Positions 55,906 to 64,000 of a stretch of 64,000 bases of DNA are shown in pieces. The position numbers and the translations under genes were made by a program. Positions within the stretch are counted from its first letter, which is position 1. Every line of letters begins with the position of its first letter. The DNA is taken from assembly GCA_001643675.2 (NCBI GenBank), contig LSRY02000011.1:1054001-1118000 (forward strand), read 5' to 3'. Below the pieces are notes generated by a model. It was given only the letters and a program-made list of their open reading frames with translations. It made no database searches and was not told where the DNA came from. Origin of the DNA: Monocercomonoides exilis (taxonomy: Eukaryota > Preaxostyla > Oxymonadida > Polymastigidae).

Positions 55906-57664
55906 ATGTTTACTTCACATTTGCATGATCCAAAAGACTTAAGATATTCATTTTATGTTGTATGGTTTGATGCTCTTGCGTCATTGAACCGTGAGTACGC
56001 TTTACTTTACTATACCGTAGATAATACTGTTGAAATGGTTTATATGTTTTATTTGAAGTGTTGAAATTATTTTTTACAATTTTGTAAATAAACGTTTATG
56101 CTCAAAGATTGATCGTAAAACAAAGAAGACATTTTTAAAGAGAAGCTCATATCCCGATGTCAAATTAGAAAATCTTTTTGTTGGCTCCACAATTGTCATT
56201 TTTGGACGTCAATTAAAAATTGTTGAATATGCAGATCAAGCAACACGAGAGGCATTAACAAAGGCAAAGGAGCACGCATTTATTTTGGTGAGACCAGAAG
56301 CCTTCGTTCATTCAGGCGAGATTTTAAACATTTTCCATCAGAATAAACTTATCGTTGCCAAACTTAAGACTGCATTTCTTTCAGACGAAGAAGCTGAAAA
56401 ACTTTTTGATTGCAGAATGTATACATCTGGAAGCGCATCTTCTATTTCAAGCTCACCTCAAAGCAGTCGGTCACCTCTAACACCTTATTCACCACATTAC
56501 GCTGAATACTGTGCAAGTGCAAGTTGCGGATTATGCTTAGCAATGGAGTTAGTTGGCTGTTCAGCCATATCACTGCTTCAAGAACTTGTGGGCAATCCAT
56601 CATTTGAACAAGCCAAGAGGGAGAACCCGAAATCATTAATTGCCAGATTTGGGAAAGGTGAAAGCAGACCCGGACTGTATGTTTCACCAACACTCGAAAA
56701 ATCAAAGATGGTTTGTTTCAAATCGGTTACTATTGTTTATTTTATTTTGTTGAAAATAAATTTGAAAATGCTCTTTCTTTTACAGGATTCAGAGCTTATT
56801 CTTGACATTCCAAGAATGCCAACTGCTCAGTTAAGAGATTGTACAACCGCACTGGTGTATCCTCATGCGATAAATGAAGGTTTTATTTTTTTTTTTAGTT
56901 TCTTCCATTTGCTTCACTGTTATTTTTTGTGTGTATGTATACAAAATTTCCAAAAAATTTGAATAACTTTTCAAAAAAATATTATTTTTGTTAAATTTTT
57001 TCAGGAAAGTTGGGTCCAATAATCCAAGAAATACTCGATAAAGGATTCATCATTAGCTGCATAAGTCATTTCCAGCTGAACAAATCAACCGCAGGAGAAT
57101 TCTTTGAGGTGTATGAGACTGTTATACCCGAGTATCCTCACATTGTTGATGAAGCATGCAATGGCCTATGTGTAGCAATGGAGGTTGTTCTGAGCGAAGA
57201 TTTGAAGTCAAAAGACAGCGGTGATGCTGATATTGTTCAAGTTTGTTTATTAGATGTTTTTTTAAATTCACTTCAATGTTCTCTTAATTGTTTGAATTAT
57301 TAACATTATTATTGTTATTATTGCATTCACTTAATTTTATCATCTCCTTCTCTACTTTTATTAAATTTTTATCAAGCTTTTCCGTGATTTATGTGGACCA
57401 GCCGATCCAGTTGTAGCCAAAACGCTTCGCCCTCACTCACTTCGAGCAATGTTCGGAAATACCAGAGTGCAAAATGCCATTCACTGCACAGATTTATCTG
57501 AAGACGGCGTGTTGGAAGTTTGCTTATCTATTTTTTTAAAGTTATTCACAAAATGATATCTTATTCTATTGTATTGTTTCAAAAAAAAAAAAAAATCTGA
57601 ATTTTTTGCCTCTTTGTATTCGTTTTCCCAGAGTGAATACTTCTTCAGCATCCTTCAGGAATAA
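55906..57664 (+). CDS. NME7: NME7-type nucleoside diphosphate kinase (DM10 plus two NDK domains)
   Basis: NME7 proteins associate with axonemal microtubules and the gamma-tubulin complex. Six exons (55906-56037, 56108-56710, 56786-56879, 57005-57240, 57377-57517, 57632-57664) with GT-AG introns give 412 residues. A DM10 domain comes first (RYSFYVVWFDAL, REYALLYYTVDNTVEM, KTFLKRSSYP, IVIFGRQLKIVEYADQ). The first NDK domain starts at LVRPEAFVHSGEI; its usual N-x-x-H active site is gone and it carries a Ser-rich insert. The second (ALVYPHAINEG, FFEVYETVIPEY, FRDLCGPADPVVAKTLRP, RAMFGNTRVQNAIHCTD) keeps the catalytic His at residue 391. Order and length match the family. It implies the organism builds cilia or flagella. 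Confidence 0.95.
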
Positions 57665-58086
57665 TCACTTGGTTATTGAATCTCTCTTTAAAACAGATTC
57701 TATTAGAAAAAATTCTGTTTTTCCTCATAACACACAAACTCCACAATGCATTTCTTTTTCATCTCAATTTCATCATCTTTTATAATTTTTTTATTTCATT
57801 TTAATTATTAATTGTATATCAAAATAATCTTTGTAGCGTCTTCAAAAAGTGAGTTAATTTTAGATGAAGTGCTATTTGTCAAAAAAAAAAAAAAAATCAG
57901 TGATATTTAAGTTGCTGAAAAAAAGTGAAATGAAGATGACAATCAATGATAAGGAACGTATGAGTCAGAAAGATTTAACAGAAATAGCTGATTCTTTATA
58001 ATAATTGGAAAAATTTTAAAAAAATCAGAAAAGAAATGACAGTACATAATACAATAAGTTAAGAACATCAACTTCGTGTCAATGCA
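57665..58086. other. AT-rich spacer between convergent genes
   Basis: Contains two oligo-A runs (near 57579-57593 and 57880-57895) and nothing else recognisable. Both neighbouring genes end here. Confidence 0.5.
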
Positions 58087-61000
58087 TCAACCGTATTGGT
58101 TCAATGAGAGTAATTTCTCCGGTGAAAGGAGATGAAGCGGAAGAAACGCCACTCCCTCACCAGTGACGGGTGAATGAGGAGGTTCCACAGGAGGAGGTTG
58201 GATGGAATTAACTGGCTGAAATGCATAACGATGAGGAGAGAGTGTATGATTGGTAGAAGTGAGAGACGATGAAGGGGAAAAGGAGAAAGATGAATGACGA
58301 ACTGAAGCTGATGCATCAGCAGGAGAAGAAAGAGGGTCATTTATCGATGTGGATAAGAGCTTTGGAGGAGTTAAATAATAAGCTAAGTTCTGTTGGATTT
58401 GATATGGCTTCAAAGAAGTGGGGTGGAGAAGAGGAACAGGTGATTGAACTGAAAGTTGAGCATTTTGATATTCATTGGATGTTTCTGTGTTGCAAGAAGA
58501 AGATGTTTCATACTGAAGTGAAGAGGAAGGCTTCGTTAGAGGAGAATAAGAAGCATCAGCAAATGAATGCTTTTTTTCCTGATTGACTTCATTTGCACTT
58601 AATTTCAAAGAAGAATCCATTTTCGCTTTGTCAAATGAGTCTGTTTTCCTACGAGGTGTTTGTTTCGTTTGCTGAATTTCTTCTTCGGCCGATGATGAAA
58701 TGGACAAAGACGAAGGCGGAACAGAAAGAGCTTCCGAAGCAGCGCGCAGTCTGCTCTTTTGAGAGGAAACACGAGAAGTCTTCGGACTTTTTGGTGAGTT
58801 GCTAATCTTTTTCTGGGGAGACTCAGATTGGCTGGTGCTCTTTCGAGGTGAGTGAAACGAAGATGGTGTAAGTGATTGAGAATACGCATGCTTTTTCCGC
58901 TTTTTGCCACTTTGGGAAGGAGATTGCAGTGAAGGAGATGCTTCTTCGGTAAGTTCGAGTTTTTTAGATGTGACAGGAGTTGAAAGAGGAGGCGCAGTCG
59001 AAACAAGATGAGGATTATCTTCGTCTTTTGCTGAATTCGATTCGCTTTCGTCATTTTTGATGTTATCTGCTTTGCTCAAATGCGAAGTTGGCTGGTAAAA
59101 TGCAGAAGCAGAGCCGATGTGTTGCAGCCTCGGGGTCGAAATAGACGGTGACAGCTGAGAAGACACAGAAAATGACAGGGCGGACATGCCTTCCTGCTGA
59201 GTGTTATTGAGAGACGATTCATTTGAAGATAAAATTGTAGGCTGTGCCAATGAAACTGAAGAGCTTGGATCAAAAGTCGCGCGCCTTTCTTGCGAAAAGC
59301 TAGCAGAAGGAATAGGATTCAGTTCATATACATTCGCAGGCAGTGGACGCAGAAGCAGAGCTGCTTCGGCTTCTGTTATCGGATCTAAATCTGCTTCATT
59401 TTCTGTTCCGGATTCTGAATGAGGAGGAAATTCAATGTTTGCTGCCCCTTTCTTTTTGGCACTGTTAGCGTTTCCATCAAGAAGCGATCTTAAAATGTTT
59501 ATTCTTTCTGTTTTTTCATCTTCAGCTTGAATGCTCCCCTTTTCATTTTCCGTTTTGAACTGATTGGCAGATGAAACTGTTCCGTTTGTGATCTTCGTCT
59601 TTTGCTGTGACAGCACCATTTTCTGCAGCCGGATACAAAACACACGCAATTCTTCAGAATGGCGCGTCAGATCGTCAAACGATTGCTTTGCTAGTTTTTC
59701 CCGCTCTTTCTCTTGGAGAAGATTGTAGTTCAGCTGCTTGTTCACCTCCTTCTGGATGCGAAGCTGAAACTCCAGCGAAGAAGAAGAAGAGTTTGTGATG
59801 GTCGAAGACGAGATGATCTGGTGGAGTTTCGAGAGAAGCAGAGAAACAGCAGAAGGAGACGACAATCGCAGTGCTTGCGAGACGAGTGCTGGGCTGATGC
59901 CTCCAACTTCGCTTTGCTGCAGAAGCTGGTTTGAACTCGGCTGCGACATCTGACTGGAAGACGTCTGCTCCAATTTCGAGTTCTGAGAACGTTCCAGCAG
60001 CTCCGCGGGCGTCATCTGCTTCATATTCAATTCGTCTGATGCAGAGTTGATTGTCTTTGTGAGCTCAGAAAGTGCAGAGACCATTTGGCGAATGAGCGCA
60101 GAAATGTCTTTCAGAGATTGTGGCTGTTGGCTTATGGTCGCGCTCATTTTCGAATATGAGAGTGTTAAATGATCACTGGGCGATAGAGATGGAGGGGGTA
60201 AAATAGTTCCAGACAACGAAAATGTATTTTTTTGAGCAGAAGCATCGTTATCAGCCATGTGAGAGTTAGCCTGCGTTTTTGAACGATCCAATTTTTGTGT
60301 TTTGGAAGCAGATGGAAAAGAAGACAATTTCGCTTTTTTCTTATCACTTTTGCTGAAACTTCTGCTTGTGAGACTAATCCCAGGGGTACTCAAACTTCTA
60401 CTTGTCCTTTTCCTGCTCGTCACACTCCCTCCGCTTCTGCTCCTGGCAGGCAGCTCTTTCACCCTTCCGCTTCTTCTCGGCGGCAGCGTCAGCGTCAGCG
60501 ACTGCCCCAGCAAAGACCTCCTTTCAGTCTCGCTCTGCCACGAGTCGACTTTCTCGATGGCTTCCTCCAGCTTCGTGTTGGTGTCGCTGATGACCGTGCG
60601 CATCTTGTGGAAGCCTGCCTCACTTTCGCTGAGGATGTCTCGGAACTTCTCGTTCTCGTCCTCCGCCTCCCGCTGCTGCTCCTTCAGCGCCTGGATGGTG
60701 CGGTTCAGGTGCTCCCGCTCTTCTTCTAGCACAATCACTTTCTGCTGGGCTTCAACAAACATCAGGTGAAGTGCCTCAAAAGAGGCGCTTTCCTCGCTAT
60801 TGTGTCTGATGGAAAGGTCAACTGAACCAGCTAAGCTAGCTGAATTAGATGGAAGATATGCATTTTTCTTTATTTCTTCTCTTTCTGCTTTGACTTGCTC
60901 CATCAAAATCTGCCTGTCTTTCTCTTCCTTCATACGCTCGTATCTTTCTTCTGCTTTCTTTAGCTCTCGTTTGAGTTCTTCGTTCACTTTTTCCTCTTTC

Positions 61001-62462
61001 TTTATCTTCAATTGAACGATTTCAAGTTCATTCTCCTTGTCAACATTTACTTTTTTCAGAACATTTGTTTCGCCAGTTAAGTTTTCTATGGTGTCTTCTG
61101 CCATTTTCATTTCGTTCTCAATTTTTTGAACTTCTCCTTTCAGTTTGCCAATCTGTTTGCTTTTTTCTGTCAGTTCGTATTCTAATTTCTGTTTTTGTTC
61201 TTCCACTTCTTCATTGCGTCTGTCCTTTTCCTTTATTTCCTGTTGCAGTTTTCTTCTTTCATCCTCAAACTGTTTTATTTTCTGGTTGTTCTTTTTAATT
61301 TCTTCCATATTCGTTTCATTTATATTTGTCAATGATTCAATTTGAACTTGCTTTCCATCCAATGCATTTTCCATCTTTTTTTCATTGATACGAAGCTCTT
61401 ATAAAGTCAATACAATACAAGTTACAAGTTACAAGTAACAAAGATAAATAAATAAATAAATAAAAGAAATGAAAAGAAATGATTATTAAAACAAATAAAA
61501 ATTCAGCAAACCGTTGATCGATGCTTGAAGCTCTCTAATTTGAAATTCATCGCCTTCTTTCAGTTCTGAATATTTATTGACAAGATTCACTCGCTCGTTT
61601 TCCCATTCTTCTAATTCTTCCCTGTGTGTTTTCTTGCAGTTATCCAATTCTGCTCTCAGCTTTTCTTTCTCTTTCATCTGTGTTTCCTTTTCAACACATT
61701 CCATTCTCCGAGATTCTTCTGTTTGCAGCAGTAACTTTTGAAGTTCTTCAATCTTTTTTTGTTTGTCGTTAATTTCCTCTGTATCTTGATTGCGCTTTTT
61801 GGTTAGTTCCTCAATTTTCTGTTTTTGCTCTTGAAGATCAGAAACAAGAATTTTTATTCTTTCATTGTCTTCAGATTGAATATCCTCTGCTTCGTGTTTA
61901 AACATCTTATATTCATTTTCAAGTTTGTTTGAAATTTCCTTCAGATTCTTATTTTCTTCGTTTAGCATTTCATAATTTTGATTAGCAGATGCCAACTCTT
62001 TCTGAATCTGTAAAAACTGTATTTTCCTGTTCTCTTCAATTTTTGAAACATCTTCCTTAAAATGTTGATACTCCAATTGAATTTTTGTGCATTCATTTTC
62101 CTTGCTTATTAAAAACTCTGCAAGTTTTTCTTTTTCCATTTTCATTTTTCTCTTAAATTCTGAAGTTTCTGAGTCTTTCTCAGCTAACAAAATTAATGCA
62201 CTTTGCACTTCCTTCTCTTTTTCATTCAAGCCAAAGTGAAAAGTTCCAAATAGTTCTTCAAGATTTCCTTCAAGATGCTGAATCGTTTTATCATCTCCAA
62301 CTTCTTTTGTTTTATTTGTAATTCTTTGTTTTGCGATTCTATTTGTAAGTGATGAAAATTCTATTAAATGTCATTTAAAATAAACAACGTTCGAATCCTT
62401 GAACATTAAGAAAGAAACAATAATACTTAAAATCGCAAACGTTGAAAAATGTTGTCGCTCAT
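58087..62462 (-). CDS. Long coiled-coil protein with Ser-rich tail, 22-bp first exon
   Basis: Three exons (62462-62441, 62360-61512, 61397-58087) sum to exactly 1,394 codons. The first exon codes only MSDNIFQ plus one base; its GTTTGCG donor matches other introns here, and the join gives a continuous frame (FSSLTNRIAKQRITNKTKEV). Residues ~50-640 form heptad-rich coiled coils (EYQHFKEDVSKIEENRKI, EELTKKRNQDTEEINDKQKK, LNRTIQALKEQQREAEDENE). A basic Ser/Arg linker and a further helical block (LEFQLRIQKEVNKQLNYNLL) precede a long Ser/Pro-rich disordered tail ending near PLHLLSPEKLLSLNQYG. It resembles cytoskeletal or basal-body filament proteins in general form only. It diverges from the CAF1-like gene across 203 bp. 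Confidence 0.75.
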
Positions 62463-62665
62463 AAGTCAAATAAGCAATGTTATGCTTCTTCCTAATATTT
62501 ATTCCAACACTTAACTTGATGTTCTCTTTGATTAGAAAAAAACTCTGCAAAAAAAGGATAATTAAAATGAATTGAAATAAAAAATTTTATGGTTAATAAT
62601 TATTTAATTTGCTTGATTTTTTTGGCCAGCAGTTTTACAATCATTTAATTTTTAAGCAAGCAGAA
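62463..62665. promoter_or_regulatory. Bidirectional promoter region of the last gene pair
   Basis: 203 bp between head-to-head start codons. A plus-strand frame is open upstream of 62666 as far as 62600, so an extra 5' exon (acceptor near GGCCAG, 62629) cannot be excluded. The regulatory role is inferred from position. Confidence 0.4.
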
Positions 62666-64000
62666 ATGAAAAAATGCATGTGGAGATGTACAAAGCAGAA
62701 ATGGTTCCACATATATCCTTATCTGGTAGAAAAACTTGAAAACTCATTATTTGTCTCTATAAATTTAGAAATGCCCGGAAAATGGAATGTAAATAGTGAC
62801 ATGCAATCAAAAACTTATGAATCAAAATATAAGGAATATTGTGAATTTATCAAAACATCAAGTCTATTTGGCATTGGAATTTCTATATGGACAAAAACAA
62901 CTTTACAAACGCTTCATTCAAAGGAAAATTTCGACGTTTTAAATGTATTTTTACCTTGTATTAATATTGATGCATTTAATGTTACTCCAGATGAAATTAT
63001 ATGCTGCATAAAAAATGGACTTCAACTGGAAGATATTCTACTTCATGGAATTCCATATCAGCCTTGTGGTGGATGCGTTGAAGCTCCTGCTGCAAATGAC
63101 CTACCACAAGATAGTAATGTTGAATCATTTTTTCGAGCGTTATCAATTCTGAAAGTGCCGATCATTCTTAAAGATGCATTTTTTTCTTCGATGGTGCTGT
63201 TTCATTCATTTGTTGCTCCTTTACCAGAAAAATTGCCTGAATTTTGCAAGCTGTTTGAGAACGTGCATCCTGAAATTTACGATATTGAAGAGCTTCTTTT
63301 TGCAAGCAAATTTACAGAATGGAAATTTTCTGAAGATAATACCAATAAATTTCTTGATCGTGTATTTTTTCATTGCCTTTGGGATAACTGCTTACGATTT
63401 ATCAAAAGCAATATTAAGCACAGCGAGGGTGATTGTTCACAAGTGAAATCTGCGCCACCTTTTGACTGGAGATTAGAGGAAGAGATTTTGAAAGACGAGG
63501 AATATTCGTTTGCAGATTCTAGAAAATTTCTTAGTGCTTCAAAGATGTCCCCGTTTCTTCTTCAAATTGAAAGTCGAAGAATACTACGAATGATGATGAT
63601 GAGTTCTGAGAGCGAAAGCGGGTTTCAAAATATTAAGAACGACAAACAAAATGATTCCGCATTATTGCACTCGCATGATGAAAATAAGAATATTTCATTT
63701 ATGGCACTTTTATGGGGCAAAAACAAACAAAAAACTGAAGAAACGCAAAGAATTGAAGCATCGCTTTTAAATGAATACGAAAGCTCTTTTCCAGCAAAGT
63801 CATTAGTTAAGGAGTATTTGGAACAAAGTCATACTGAAGAAGAAGACGTGTTTTTTGAAAGGTTTGACGATGACAGCATGAGCGAAGAGAAAGAAGAAGA
63901 TTACGATAGCAATAATGAACAATGCCAAAAAAATGAACAAAAAGCAGAAACGAAACACGAAGTGATAGAAAAGTCTAATAAGCATAAAAAAGACAACCAA
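62666..64000 (+). CDS. CAF1/PARN-like protein with degraded nuclease site, 3' end missing
   Basis: The frame is open for 445 codons to the window edge. Active CAF1/PARN/TOE1 enzymes remove poly(A) tails with a DEDD site. The fold is recognisable: TKQKWFHIYPYLVEKLENSL then FVSINLEMPG at the first exonuclease motif, CIKNGLQLEDILLHGIPYQP matching the family's GFDF...GIPY segment, VPIILKDAFFSSMVLFHSFV with APLPEKLPEFCKLF for the second, and HPEIYDIEELL. But the DxE motif is NLE (Asn33 for Asp), and HN...D is KD...S (Ser174 for Asp). So the protein is probably not a nuclease; an RNA-binding or complex-subunit role is inferred. After ~residue 340 it becomes acidic, Lys/Glu/Ser-rich. The ATG at 62666 is the first plausible start. 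Confidence 0.7.
   Translation, partial: MKKCMWRCTKQKWFHIYPYLVEKLENSLFVSINLEMPGKWNVNSDMQSKTYESKYKEYCEFIKTSSLFGIGISIWTKTTLQTLHSKENFDVLNVFLPCINIDAFNVTPDEIICCIKNGLQLEDILLHGIPYQPCGGCVEAPAANDLPQDSNVESFFRALSILKVPIILKDAFFSSMVLFHSFVAPLPEKLPEFCKLFENVHPEIYDIEELLFASKFTEWKFSEDNTNKFLDRVFFHCLWDNCLRFIKSNIKHSEGDCSQVKSAPPFDWRLEEEILKDEEYSFADSRKFLSASKMSPFLLQIESRRILRMMMMSSESESGFQNIKNDKQNDSALLHSHDENKNISFMALLWGKNKQKTEETQRIEASLLNEYESSFPAKSLVKEYLEQSHTEEEDVFFERFDDDSMSEEKEEDYDSNNEQCQKNEQKAETKHEVIEKSNKHKKDNQ

Noticed and set aside
57579-57593. Oligo-A runs as retroposed poly(A) tails
   Set aside because: No LINE- or SINE-like body precedes them; they fit the AT-rich background.
1-64000. tRNA, rRNA genes and CRISPR arrays
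   Set aside because: No cloverleaf with the usual T-arm motif, no rRNA-like stretch and no spaced direct repeats were noticed; a covariance-model search would settle the RNA question.

Overview
The window comes from a nuclear genome of a single-celled eukaryote. Genes carry short GT-AG introns (about 50-215 bp, the donor often GTTTG), the large frames use the standard code (TGA and TAA both end genes), and intergenic DNA is very AT-rich. There is an STT3 oligosaccharyltransferase gene and an NME7 homologue with a DM10 domain, a protein tied to ciliary axonemes, so the organism probably has flagella. Giant beta-helix/kinase-like membrane proteins, serine-rich proteins and Merlin and pogo remnants suggest an anaerobic flagellate such as an oxymonad-like metamonad. 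That placement is inference; no rRNA or marker gene proves it.

Layout: 1-5.6 kb holds the 5' part of a giant minus-strand beta-helix membrane-protein gene and its upstream DNA. It is repeated, same orientation, at 37.7-43.4 kb, where the full gene (33.8-41.95 kb) is present. From 5.6 to 20.9 kb is a graveyard: a 913-bp exact-looking inverted repeat, a dispersed hairpin repeat, two complementary halves of a Merlin transposase (10.3 and 20.2 kb), a broken pogo-type transposase (11.2-12.7 kb), a G-rich block of ambiguous or broken frames (13.8-18.5 kb) and a decayed beta-helix fragment (18.8-19.6 kb).

From 21 to 31.8 kb are three genes without a firm name: a seven-exon coiled-coil protein, a serine-rich protein, and a ~1,880-residue C2-domain protein on the minus strand. 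After the intact beta-helix gene come an 812-bp palindromic element (43.4-44.2 kb), gene debris, a serine/glutamate-rich ORF with a long GAA tract (48-49 kb), and an intact four-exon DDE-transposase-like gene (49.3-52.1 kb).

The right end is dense with ordinary genes: STT3 (minus) and NME7 (plus) diverge from a 148-bp gap, and a long coiled-coil protein (minus) and a CAF1/PARN-like protein with lost catalytic residues (plus, cut by the window end) diverge from a 203-bp gap. STT3 would N-glycosylate secretory proteins, and the beta-helix ectodomains are rich in N-x-S/T sites, so they are natural clients.

Exon structures were assembled by hand from reading frame and splice sites; those whose summed exons give a whole number of codons and a continuous family match (STT3, NME7, 58-62 kb coiled-coil, DDE gene) are the most secure.
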